From: an uncultured Paracoccaceae bacterium
Lineage (GTDB): Bacteria > Pseudomonadota > Alphaproteobacteria > Rhodobacterales > Rhodobacteraceae
NCBI GenBank assembly: GCA_947493335.1
Contig: CANLQO010000001.1
Location: forward strand, 248,001 to 312,000
Length of the DNA stretch: 64,000 nt
Direction of reading: 5' to 3'
Shown here: piece after piece, positions 52,903 through 63,388 of the stretch
Position numbering within the stretch: position 1 is the first letter of the stretch
Layout of the letters: each line of letters opens with the position of its first letter
Program-made: the position numbers and the translations under genes
The notes under the pieces: generated by a model
Seen by the model: the letters and a program-made list of their open reading frames with translations, nothing else
The model's database searches: none
What the model was told of the DNA's origin: nothing

Positions 52903-53342
52903 GCATCGTGATCCGTCATGCACGGGTTGAAGATGCAGTGCCCTGCGCGCGCATTCTTGGCGACTGGTTCACCGCGACCGCATGGTTGCCGCGCCTGCAC
53001 ACGCCTGCCGAAGACCTTGCTTTTCTGCGCCAAATGATCGGGCGAGACAGGGTGACCGTTGCGGCGCACAAGGACATCGCTGTCGGTTTCATGGCGCTGG
53101 ATGGGTCCGATCTGAGCCACCTTTACGTCGATGCCGCATGGCGCGGGCAGGGGATTGGCGGACAGCTTTTGCAGAAGGCACAAGCCTCTCGGGACCAGTT
53201 GGCGTTGTGGTGCTTTCAGGCCAATGAAGGCGCTCGGGCATTCTATGAACGTCATGGTTTTGAGGTGGCAGAAACGACCGACGGAGCCGACAACGAAGAG
53301 GGCGTGCCCGATATGCGTTATGAATGGAGGGCTGCACCATGA
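52899..53342 (+). CDS. GNAT-family N-acetyltransferase
   Basis: A 147-residue acetyltransferase. The acetyl-CoA pyrophosphate loop is AAWRGQGIGGQLLQKA at about residues 79-94 (R-G-x-G-I-G), and FYERHGFEVAETT gives the usual C-terminal motif. It overlaps ycjX by four bases and ycjF by four. Substrate unknown; the location suggests it acts on or with the YcjX/YcjF pair or is simply embedded in their operon. Confidence 0.9.
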   Translation: MSIVIRHARVEDAVPCARILGDWFTATAWLPRLHTPAEDLAFLRQMIGRDRVTVAAHKDIAVGFMALDGSDLSHLYVDAAWRGQGIGGQLLQKAQASRDQLALWCFQANEGARAFYERHGFEVAETTDGADNEEGVPDMRYEWRAAP

Positions 53343-54328
53343 GCCGTGGACCCGTCTTGATTGATCTTGAGGGGGAAGCAACTGACATCACCCCCGCGAC
53401 CGCGCCTGCCGTGGTGGACGAAGACGCGCCACAAGGCGCGGCCATGCAATCGGTCGCCGCCATCGCAACCCGGCGCGGGTCGGTGCTGGCCCGGTGGTTC
53501 TGGTCGCTGACGCTGACGCTGTTGGGCTTTGTGGTGACGCTGGCGGCTTGGGATTACGTCAACGCGCTGCTGGCACGAAACCCTCTTTTGGGGATGATCG
53601 TGGCAGTACTGGTCGTGCTTTTGTGCCTTGTTTTGCTTGCCGTTTCCGTGCGTGAACTCGCGGCGTTTTCGCGGCTCCGGCGGATCGATCGGGTGCAGGC
53701 AGGCGCGGCCACGGCGCTTGCAGAGGAAGACCTGGCAAAGGCCCGTCACGTGACCGACCAGATCACGCGGCTATACGCCGGGCGGGACGACACCAAATGG
53801 GGAATGGAACGTCTGGCGGCTGGCCGTGGGGATATGCTGGACGCCGATGGGCTGCTTGGCTTGGCAGAACGAACGCTGCTGGAACCGCTTGATGCGCAAG
53901 CTATGCGAGAGGTTGAGGCCGCAGCGCGGCAGGTTGCCACCGTTACGGCGATTGTGCCGCTGGCGCTGGCGGATGTCTTCACTGCGCTGACGGCCAATCT
54001 GCGGATGATCCGTCGCATCGCTGAAATCTACGGTGGCCGCGCAGGCACGCTGGGCAGTTGGCGGCTGACCCGCACGGTGCTGACCCATCTGGTCGCCACG
54101 GGTGCTGTGGCTGTGGGCGATGATCTGATCGGATCCGTTGCGGGCGGCGGCGTGCTGTCCAAAGTATCGCGCCGGTTTGGCGAAGGTGTCGTTAACGGCG
54201 CACTGACAGCCCGTGTTGGTGTCGCCGCGATTGAGGTGTGTCGACCGCTGCCCTTTACCGCGCTGAAGCGGCCATCTGTTTCTGCGCTTGTCAGTCGGGC
54301 TTTGACCGGGCTTTTCAGCCGAGGCTAA
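53339..54328 (+). CDS. ycjF: YcjF-like membrane protein (TIGR01620/DUF697)
   Basis: A 329-residue inner-membrane protein with two adjacent transmembrane segments (about residues 55-78 and 85-108) and a C-terminal DUF697 domain containing LGSWRLTRTVLTHLVATGAVAVGDDL. ATG 53339 overlaps the GNAT stop as ATGA. It is the standard partner of YcjX. The stop codon interlocks with that of the convergent DUF2125 gene (CTAA). Confidence 0.9.
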   Translation: MSRGPVLIDLEGEATDITPATAPAVVDEDAPQGAAMQSVAAIATRRGSVLARWFWSLTLTLLGFVVTLAAWDYVNALLARNPLLGMIVAVLVVLLCLVLLAVSVRELAAFSRLRRIDRVQAGAATALAEEDLAKARHVTDQITRLYAGRDDTKWGMERLAAGRGDMLDADGLLGLAERTLLEPLDAQAMREVEAAARQVATVTAIVPLALADVFTALTANLRMIRRIAEIYGGRAGTLGSWRLTRTVLTHLVATGAVAVGDDLIGSVAGGGVLSKVSRRFGEGVVNGALTARVGVAAIEVCRPLPFTALKRPSVSALVSRALTGLFSRG

Positions 54329-55308
54329 CGAAAGCGTGGGGCGAGGCCCATGGGCAGCGCGCCCAGTGACATAAACCCGTTTTGAAAGGTCAGTGGCACG
54401 GTCAGCGTCTCTGACCCCTCGGCCAGAAGTGTGCCCATGTTGCGGTAGGTATCGGCGATCCCCGGCTCCAACAGGCCCACATTGGTCAGACCGGTTAGCA
54501 GATCCTCCCATTCCGTTGCCGTCACGGTGATCTTGCCCGCCGGGATACCGTTTTGGTCGATGTCCAATGCACCTTCTGCCTGAATGGTCAGATCTCCCCA
54601 GTTCAGGACGAGTTCGGTCAGCTTGAGCGCGGTCAGCACGGGCGGCGGCCCTTCGGTGAACGTGATCCGGTTCAACTCCTGATCCAGCGTCGCTGTTGCA
54701 TTCAGACGGAGCGTATCAATGCTCAGCGGCAGCGCGCCATGCGGGAACATCTGTTGCCAGAAGTCGTCCGGCAGGGTGATCTTCTCAACGCTCAGATAAC
54801 TGTCATAGGTGTTGGGTATGGCGGCGGCGCGCAGCGCCAGCAATGTCTTGCCCGTGCGCACGCCCGCCACATCGCTGGCCAGCGACAGCATCTTTGCTTC
54901 GGCAGTGGCGGCATCAAAGCTGAGGCCGGCGTTGGCCTTCACGGCAGCGCTGGCACGCAACCCTTCGCTGCCAAGTGTCACGGATTGCCCCGCAAATGTC
55001 AGCGTTTGGCGCGGCGGGAACGCGGCGATGACCTTGTTGGGCTGATAGCTCAGCGCAAAGGCCTGCAAAAATGGTGCCTGATATGTCAATAAGCCGTCCG
55101 GCGTGGTCAGAGACAGATCGCTGATTGTGGTGTCAAAGCGCGACGGGAAGCCCCGCGTGCCAAGCTCAGAGAATTTCACGTCCCAGCCTTGGGTTGTCAG
55201 ATCGGCAAGCGCGTCCTGCGCGCCGCCTTCGACAGTGCGCGCGCCAACGAACCAATAACCGCCATAGACCATGGCAAGCACCATCACGATGATGAACAGA
55301 CGGCGCAT
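54325..55308 (-). CDS. DUF2125 family protein
   Basis: A 327-residue protein with an N-terminal signal anchor (about residues 4-22), then a long beta-rich domain of the DUF2125 type common in Rhodobacterales and Rhizobiales. VKFSELGTRGFPSRFDTTISDLSL near residues 44-67 is the recognisable segment. These proteins resemble AsmA/LolA-like beta-sheet folds facing the periplasm, but the function is unknown. ATG 55308 is well placed. Monocistronic, divergent from chaC. Confidence 0.85.
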   Translation of the reverse strand: MRRLFIIVMVLAMVYGGYWFVGARTVEGGAQDALADLTTQGWDVKFSELGTRGFPSRFDTTISDLSLTTPDGLLTYQAPFLQAFALSYQPNKVIAAFPPRQTLTFAGQSVTLGSEGLRASAAVKANAGLSFDAATAEAKMLSLASDVAGVRTGKTLLALRAAAIPNTYDSYLSVEKITLPDDFWQQMFPHGALPLSIDTLRLNATATLDQELNRITFTEGPPPVLTALKLTELVLNWGDLTIQAEGALDIDQNGIPAGKITVTATEWEDLLTGLTNVGLLEPGIADTYRNMGTLLAEGSETLTVPLTFQNGFMSLGALPMGLAPRFR

Positions 55309-55372
55309 GATTGGTCCTTTCCCTTTGCTTGCGGGCCGTGTTTATAAGGCCCCAAGTGAAAGGACCAGAAGT

Positions 55373-55900
55373 ATGGCGATGTGGGTCTTCGGCTACGGAT
55401 CACTTTTGTGGAATCCGGGGTTCTCCCCGGCAGAAACCCGCCGGGCGGTGCTGCGCGACTATCACCGCAGTTTTTGCATGCTGTCGATCCACCACCGCGG
55501 AACCGAAACCGACCCGGGCCTTGTGCTGGCGCTGGATGAAACGCCGGGGGCGACCTGCACCGGTGTCGCCTTTCGTGTGAACCCGTCAGAGGAAGAACCG
55601 GTTCTGGCGCAGTTGCGCGAACGCGAGCTGATCTCTTCGGCCTATCTGGAACGGATGCTGGACGTGACGCTGGATGATGACACCGTGGTGCCGACACTGG
55701 CCTATGTGATCAACCGTGATCATGTCCAATACTGCCAGTTTGATCTGGAAACGCAGGCGCAAATGATTGCGCGATCGGTTGGCGGGCGGGGGCCAAACAC
55801 GGAATATCTATACAATACCGCCGCGCATTTGACCGAGATGGGGATCAAGGATGCGGACATGGACTGGCTCGTGAACCGGGTCAGGGCGCTGACGCAATAA
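55373..55900 (+). CDS. chaC: ChaC-type gamma-glutamylcyclotransferase
   Basis: A 175-residue ChaC-family enzyme, predicted to cleave glutathione to 5-oxoproline and Cys-Gly. WVFGYGSLLWNPGF at residues 4-17 is the ChaC signature. RERELISSAYLER contains the conserved catalytic-region glutamate, and a C-terminal GPNTEYLYNTAAHLTEMG is typical. ATG 55373 is preceded by AAAGGACC; a second ATG six bases on is possible. It is the second protein of this fold in the window (see 11015). It starts 64 bases from the divergent DUF2125 gene. Confidence 0.92.
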   Translation: MAMWVFGYGSLLWNPGFSPAETRRAVLRDYHRSFCMLSIHHRGTETDPGLVLALDETPGATCTGVAFRVNPSEEEPVLAQLRERELISSAYLERMLDVTLDDDTVVPTLAYVINRDHVQYCQFDLETQAQMIARSVGGRGPNTEYLYNTAAHLTEMGIKDADMDWLVNRVRALTQ

Positions 55901-55967
55901 TCAGTTTCGTTTGTGCCGCCCAAGCGTTAAGCTTTGCGGAACAACATCAAAGAGGACCCCGAAGCCT

Positions 55968-57134
55968 TTGACGGACCACAGGGAACCCGAAGTCGAGCCG
56001 CAGTTTTCACAGCCCGTGCGTCAGATCATCTCGATGCTGATTGTTTTGGCGTTGGTGGGGGCTGGTCTTTATCTGGGCCTTGACCAAATCCGCGCGATCT
56101 TCCTTGCGAACCCTTATCTGAATGGTGGCATTCTGGCGGTCTTCGTTCTGGGCATCCTGTCGACCTTCGGACAGGTCTATCAATTGATGCGGTCGGTCGA
56201 ATGGATCGAAGGGTTTGCGACCAATCGTGTCGGCCACCACCTGACGAAAGCGCCCGGACTTCTGGCGCCACTTGCCACGTTGATGCGGTCGCGTGGGGCG
56301 CGGATGCAGATCTCATCCACCTCAAGCCGGTCCATTCAGGATTCAGTTGCCCAACGGATTGATGAAGATCGCGAAATCACGCGCTACATAGGTAACACGC
56401 TGATTTTTCTGGGACTTCTCGGCACATTCTACGGGCTTGCAACCACCGTCCCGGCCTTGGTTGAGACCATTCGCAGCCTGAACCCCGGGGACGGAGAAAG
56501 CGGCGCGGATGTCTTTGGGCGCTTGCAGGCAGGGCTGGAAAGCCAGTTGGGCGGCATGGGCACGGCATTCTCATCCTCGCTTTTGGGGCTCGCGGGCTCG
56601 CTGGTTGTGGGTCTGCTGGAGCTTTTTGCAGGCCATGGTCAGAACCGGTTCTATCGCGAGTTGGAGGAATGGCTTTCTTCGATTACGCGGCTGGGTTTTG
56701 CCACCGGTGAAGAAGGCGGCGCGTCCGAGGATACCGGGTTGCTGGCGGCCTTTGCCGATCACATGGCCGGACAGTTGGAAACGATGCAAACGATGTTCAA
56801 TCAGGCCGATGTCCGTCAGGCAGAGATGGATGCGCGGCTTGATGGTTTGACGCAGGCGATTGCGCAAATTGGACAAGGCGGGGCAGACAACGCGACGCTC
56901 GACCGCGTCGCCGCGGGTCAGGAGCGTCTGATCGAAAAGCTGGAAGAAGGCGGTGTTGACGGGCTGGATGCCGAAAGCCGGATGCGGTTGCGGTCGATCG
57001 ACGTGCAGCTCTTGCGGGTCCTCGAAGAGATGTCGGCGGGACGGCAAGAGACGTTGGCCGATCTGCGCAGCGATCTTGCGGCCCTGACACGCGCGCTGAA
57101 AGGGCGGGGGCGGCCTGGACCGGGGGACGGCTAA
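55968..57134 (+). CDS. MotA/TolQ/ExbB-like proton-channel protein
   Basis: A 388-residue inner-membrane protein. Four hydrophobic segments (about residues 20-38, 49-72, 140-168 and 207-230) frame a TolQ/MotA-like core, with ITRYIGNTLIFLGLLGTFYGLA matching the third helix and FSSSLLGLAGSLVVGLLELF the fourth. The C-terminal 150 residues are a helical, partly coiled-coil cytoplasmic tail. TTG 55968 is chosen because AGAGG lies ten bases upstream; the frame is open back to 55911. Its stop is immediately followed by the ATG of the OmpA-type partner, so the two probably form a motor-like complex. Not a flagellar stator by context. Confidence 0.85.
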   Translation: MTDHREPEVEPQFSQPVRQIISMLIVLALVGAGLYLGLDQIRAIFLANPYLNGGILAVFVLGILSTFGQVYQLMRSVEWIEGFATNRVGHHLTKAPGLLAPLATLMRSRGARMQISSTSSRSIQDSVAQRIDEDREITRYIGNTLIFLGLLGTFYGLATTVPALVETIRSLNPGDGESGADVFGRLQAGLESQLGGMGTAFSSSLLGLAGSLVVGLLELFAGHGQNRFYRELEEWLSSITRLGFATGEEGGASEDTGLLAAFADHMAGQLETMQTMFNQADVRQAEMDARLDGLTQAIAQIGQGGADNATLDRVAAGQERLIEKLEEGGVDGLDAESRMRLRSIDVQLLRVLEEMSAGRQETLADLRSDLAALTRALKGRGRPGPGDG

Positions 57135-59333
57135 ATGGCGCTGACACGTCGCGGCCAGCGGATGAATCAGGCCATCTGGCCCGGGTTCGTGGATGCGATG
57201 ACGGGCCTTTTGCTGGTGTTGATGTTCGTTCTGACCATTTTCATGGTCATTCAGTTTGTGCTGCGCGAGACGATCACCGGGCAGGCCAGCCAATTGGACG
57301 AATTGGCCGCCGAAGTATCGGCGCTGGCTTCGGCATTGGGGTTAGAGCAGGATCGCACCGCAAGCCTGACCGCTGATCTGACGGATGTCACGACCACCGC
57401 CAATCAGCAGGCCGCTTTGATTGCGACCCTGACCCGGGAGCGTGACGACACGGCAGCCGCGCTGGTCGCAGCAGAGAACCAGATCACAGGGTTTGAGGCC
57501 CAGATTGCCGGCCTTCTGGCGGATCGCGCAGATGCTTTGTCCCGGATTGCGGGGTTGGAGGATGATCAGGCAGCGGCGCTGGCCCAGATCGCTGATCTGG
57601 AGGGGCGGGAGGCGGCGCTCTTGTCGGAACAAGAGGCGTTGAACCTTGCATTGGCATCTGCCCGGGAAGAGATCGACGCCGGGACAGAGGCGGCGCGACT
57701 GGCCGCCGCGCGCCGCGAAGCGCTTGAGGCTTTGATCGCCGATCTTGAAACCACCGGCGAAGCGAGTGCTGCCCAAATTGCAGCGTTGCAGGCCGCCGCG
57801 GAAAATGACGCCGCGCAGATTTCCGATCTGGAGGCCGCGCGTCTGGCTGATGCGGCGGCGGCGGAAGCCCTGCGCGAACGGCTTGCAAATGCGGACACAG
57901 AGCTGACGGCGATGACGCTGGCATTGGAAGAAAAGCGACGCGAAGCAGAAGAGACATTGACCCTTTTGGCGGCCTCTCAGGCCGCGCGGGATCAATTGGA
58001 CATGAACCTTGCCGCTGCACTTTTGGCCCAGCAGAACGCCGAGAATGAACTGGCGCAGGCTTTGGTCGAGGGGTCTGACCTTGATGCGCGGTTGCTGGCG
58101 GCCCTTGGTCTGGCTGATACGACTGCGGCAGAGCTGGCAGAGGCGCGCGCCGCGCTTGAGGCGGCCAATGCCCAGACAGAGGATCTGACCGTGCGGCTGG
58201 CGGCAGCGGTCAGCGCAGGGTCGGCAACCGCGGATGAACTGTCCGCAGCCCGCACGGCGCTGGAAGAAGCCCTGGCCGGACGTGCCGCAACAGAAGCCGA
58301 GATTCAGGCGCAATTGGCGGCCGCTCTTCTGGCGAAAGAGGCGGCGGAAGTGGCGGCCGCCACCAACGCAAGTGATGCCGCCACGCTTGAGGCGCGTCTG
58401 GCAGAAGCACTTTTGGCACAGGAAGGCCTGCAAGCCGAAGTTGCATCGCTGTCCGAGGGAAAGACAGAAACCGAACAGGATCGCGCGGATCTTCAGGCGC
58501 GGCTTGCGGCGGCATTGGCGGAAACTCAGGATTTGCAAGAAGATGTCGCATCCCGCGCCGATCTTCTTGCCACCGCCAATCAGGCCCTTTCAGAGGAGCA
58601 GGCTTTATCGGCAGAAAGCCAGCGGCAAGTGGCGCTTTTGAATGCGCAGGTGGCTGAACTGCGCAATCAGGTGGGCACTCTGCAATCGCTTTTGAACATC
58701 GCCGAAGAGGCCGATGTCGAGGCGAATGTGCAGATCGAACAGTTGGGCGCGCAATTGAACACGGCGCTGGCCCGGGTCGCCGCAGAAGAACGCAGGCGGC
58801 GCGCGCTGGAAGAGGCAGAGCGCACGCGACTGGAGGAGGAACGCGCAAGACTGGAGGCTGAGGCGCAGAACCTTGAACGCTTCCGCTCTGACTTTTTTGG
58901 AGAATTGCGCACGATCCTTGAAGGGCAGGACGGGGTGCAAGTTGTGGGGGACCGTTTTGTGTTTTCCTCTGAAGTGCTGTTCCGGCCCGGGGCGGCAGAG
59001 CTGTCGTTTCAGGGACGCAGCGAAATTGCCAAGGTGGCCGATATTCTCAAGACGATTGCCGATGACATCCCGGACGGGATTGACTGGGTGATCCGGGTGG
59101 ACGGGCATACCGACAACATTCCGCTGTTGGGAACTGGTCAATATCGCGACAATTGGGAGTTGAGCCAAGCGCGCGCACTGTCTGTTGTGCGCTACATGCA
59201 GAATGCGCTGGGCATTCCGCCGACGCGACTGGCGGCGAACGGATTTGGTGAGTACCAACCGATCAATACCGAAGACAGTGATGCCGCGCGCGCGCAGAAC
59301 CGCCGGATTGAACTGAAGCTGACCGAGCGCTGA
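57135..59333 (+). CDS. MotB-like OmpA-family protein with a very long coiled coil
   Basis: A 732-residue partner of the preceding channel protein. One N-terminal transmembrane helix (about 22-45), in WPGFVDAMTGLLLVLMF, carries Asp20 at its start, a plausible proton-binding residue, though shifted by about three positions relative to MotB. Residues about 46-600 form a continuous alanine/glutamate-rich heptad-like coiled coil, far longer than in MotB. The C-terminal OmpA domain (about 605-732) has VDGHTDNIPLLGTGQYRDNW and the conserved NRRIELKL end that binds peptidoglycan. ATG 57135 directly follows the channel gene. Confidence 0.88.
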   Translation: MALTRRGQRMNQAIWPGFVDAMTGLLLVLMFVLTIFMVIQFVLRETITGQASQLDELAAEVSALASALGLEQDRTASLTADLTDVTTTANQQAALIATLTRERDDTAAALVAAENQITGFEAQIAGLLADRADALSRIAGLEDDQAAALAQIADLEGREAALLSEQEALNLALASAREEIDAGTEAARLAAARREALEALIADLETTGEASAAQIAALQAAAENDAAQISDLEAARLADAAAAEALRERLANADTELTAMTLALEEKRREAEETLTLLAASQAARDQLDMNLAAALLAQQNAENELAQALVEGSDLDARLLAALGLADTTAAELAEARAALEAANAQTEDLTVRLAAAVSAGSATADELSAARTALEEALAGRAATEAEIQAQLAAALLAKEAAEVAAATNASDAATLEARLAEALLAQEGLQAEVASLSEGKTETEQDRADLQARLAAALAETQDLQEDVASRADLLATANQALSEEQALSAESQRQVALLNAQVAELRNQVGTLQSLLNIAEEADVEANVQIEQLGAQLNTALARVAAEERRRRALEEAERTRLEEERARLEAEAQNLERFRSDFFGELRTILEGQDGVQVVGDRFVFSSEVLFRPGAAELSFQGRSEIAKVADILKTIADDIPDGIDWVIRVDGHTDNIPLLGTGQYRDNWELSQARALSVVRYMQNALGIPPTRLAANGFGEYQPINTEDSDAARAQNRRIELKLTER

Positions 59334-59409
59334 GGAGACGGGGGGCCGTTTGGTCGCCGCTGGTTTCCGGGGCGAGGGCCCCGAAAACGCCGCCCCGCCC
59401 ACCGTCCCG

Positions 59410-59943
59410 TTATGCCGCGTGAGAAGTCAGCCAATCTGCGACTGACTGTTCAAGGGCGGCCCAATCGGTGAATTCAACATCCGATCCGGTGGCGTCGACC
59501 TTCTTTTGTGATGCGATCCAGCGCATCGCCCAGGTTTTGAACCAGTTGTATTCCGAGAACCGAAATGCGCCCGCCACATGTTCCACTTTCTGCGGAGTCC
59601 AGCCGGTCGCCTCCGTCAGCACTTCAACGGCATGCGCCAGCCCGGCCCAGTCATCCGGGTCGTCGCCAGCGGCACTAAGAGAGACGGAAAAGAATACGTG
59701 CGGTAAATTGGCCAACGGCGTCAGGTGTGTGCTGACAAAATCGGCCAGCGACTGCTGGTAACGCCCGGCATGGACCGAGGCTAAAAGCAGTGCACCGGTG
59801 TATTGGGACAGATCAATCTGGCCCGCGTCGGCAAACCCCATGAGTTCCGATGGCATGTCGCGCTTGGCCAGATATCCCTGCACATTGCGGGCGATCTTGC
59901 GGGTTTGCCCTTCGGTCGTGGCGTAAAGAATGAGAACGGTCAT
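59410..59943 (-). CDS. hemG: HemG-like flavodoxin-domain protein (protoporphyrinogen oxidase candidate)
   Basis: A 177-residue flavodoxin-fold protein. The FMN phosphate loop is ATTEGQTRKIA at residues 8-18. The C-terminal FKTWAMRWIASQKKVD with FTDW closely resembles E. coli HemG, the quinone-linked protoporphyrinogen IX dehydrogenase of heme synthesis (181 residues). AGGAGGTG precedes ATG 59943. The membrane-associating amphipathic helix of HemG could correspond to the Trp-rich segment near residues 135-148. It converges with the OmpA-type gene and follows clpA on the strand, separated by a terminator. Confidence 0.82.
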   Translation of the reverse strand: MTVLILYATTEGQTRKIARNVQGYLAKRDMPSELMGFADAGQIDLSQYTGALLLASVHAGRYQQSLADFVSTHLTPLANLPHVFFSVSLSAAGDDPDDWAGLAHAVEVLTEATGWTPQKVEHVAGAFRFSEYNWFKTWAMRWIASQKKVDATGSDVEFTDWAALEQSVADWLTSHAA

Positions 59944-60017
59944 ATGGCACCTCCTGTGTCTGCACGCAGTGTGGCAGCAGGAATGATGGTGCGCTTTGAT
60001 GAAGGTCAAACCATAAA

Positions 60018-60042
60018 AAAAGGGGCCGCGCGGGCCCCTTTT
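60018..60042 (-). terminator. Intrinsic terminator of clpA
   Basis: AAAAGGGGCC (60018-60027) and GGCCCCTTTT (60033-60042) form a 10-bp stem with a five-base loop, 19 bases beyond the clpA stop. The minus strand has a T-run after the hairpin. Confidence 0.9.
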
Positions 60043-60060
60043 GACAGACTGTATTCAAAC

Positions 60061-62379
<2,319 letters not shown>

Positions 62380-62565
62380 TTCGTGTGCTCCTTTCATCGG
62401 GGGTCAGTCTGGCAAGTCACCATACTGACCGTGGCCTGATACCTTTAGACTTTGGCTTATTTTCCAAACCTTCAAGGCTTTTTTTCGGTCATGCGATCAC
62501 AATAGGCGTCAGAAGTTGTGAAAGCGTGTAACAGGGCAACTTTTGTGCGGTTGCCTGATGATTGT

Positions 62566-63327
62566 TCAAAACCGGTCCTTGCGGGCGCGGATTTCGGCGA
62601 AAACGGCGGCAGGATCAGCCCCCGGCATGCCCATGGCAGCGGACAGGGCGGGATCGTCGGCGCGTAGATAGGGGTTTGTGGCAAGCTCTGCGGCGAGGGT
62701 CGAAGGCACCGTAAACACCCCATTGTTCCGAGCGGCCTTAATCTCCTCGGCTCTTAAGATAATCGGCTCGTTGTCGGGTTCAAGGGTCAGGGCAAAGGCT
62801 ACGTTACTGGCGGTATATTCGTGGCCAGAACAGATCAGCGTTTCAGGCGGCAGCGCGCGCAGTTTCAGCATCGATGCCCACATTTGCGCCGCCGTTCCCT
62901 CGAACAAGCGCCCGCAGCCCATCGCCATCAGGCTGTCTGCGGTAAAGGCGTAACCGGGATCTGGCATATAAAAAGCGATATGACCGACGGTGTGGCCAGA
63001 GACATCAAAGATCTGGACGGACGTGCCGCAAATCTTGATCACGTCGCCTTCCTCGACGGCAAGATCCAGATCTGGCAGACGGTGCGCGTCGGCCTTGGCG
63101 CCGATAACACGGGCGGCGTGTTGCAGGTCCGCCAAGCCCTCAACATGGTCCCAATGGTGGTGCGTCAGCAGTATATCGGTCAACGTCCAACCGCGCTTGT
63201 CCAAGACGGCCTGAATCGGGGCGGCCTCGGGCACATCAATCAAAGCCGTCTGCCCGGTTTCGGGGTTGTGGACCAAAAAGGCGTAGTTGTCCGACAGACA
63301 AGGAATGGTGATGAGCTCGAAGGGCAT
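62566..63327 (-). CDS. gloB: Hydroxyacylglutathione hydrolase (glyoxalase II)
   Basis: A 253-residue metallo-beta-lactamase-fold enzyme that hydrolyses S-lactoylglutathione to lactate and glutathione. THHHWDH at residues 55-61 is the binuclear metal motif. Downstream GHTVGHIAFY and GHEYTASNVAFA are glyoxalase II markers. ATG 63327 gives the family start FELITIPCLSDNYAF. It is divergent from the methyltransferase gene. A 168-base gap separates it from clpA on the same strand and appears free of genes. Confidence 0.95.
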   Translation of the reverse strand: MPFELITIPCLSDNYAFLVHNPETGQTALIDVPEAAPIQAVLDKRGWTLTDILLTHHHWDHVEGLADLQHAARVIGAKADAHRLPDLDLAVEEGDVIKICGTSVQIFDVSGHTVGHIAFYMPDPGYAFTADSLMAMGCGRLFEGTAAQMWASMLKLRALPPETLICSGHEYTASNVAFALTLEPDNEPIILRAEEIKAARNNGVFTVPSTLAAELATNPYLRADDPALSAAMGMPGADPAAVFAEIRARKDRF

Positions 63328-63388
63328 GGCATCCTGTTGTGACGTGTTTATGTTAATCCCAGACTGACCCAAGGATATCGGAACCGCA

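Noticed and set aside
57342-58538. A 398-codon Cys/Arg/Gly-rich open frame opposite the OmpA-type gene
   Set aside because: It is the reverse complement of the Ala/Glu coiled coil; composition is artificial and the sense gene is complete with TM and OmpA domain.
55968-59333. Zorya anti-phage system (ZorA/ZorB)
   Set aside because: Only the two membrane partners are present; no ZorC, ZorD or ZorE-like gene lies nearby, and the neighbours are housekeeping genes.
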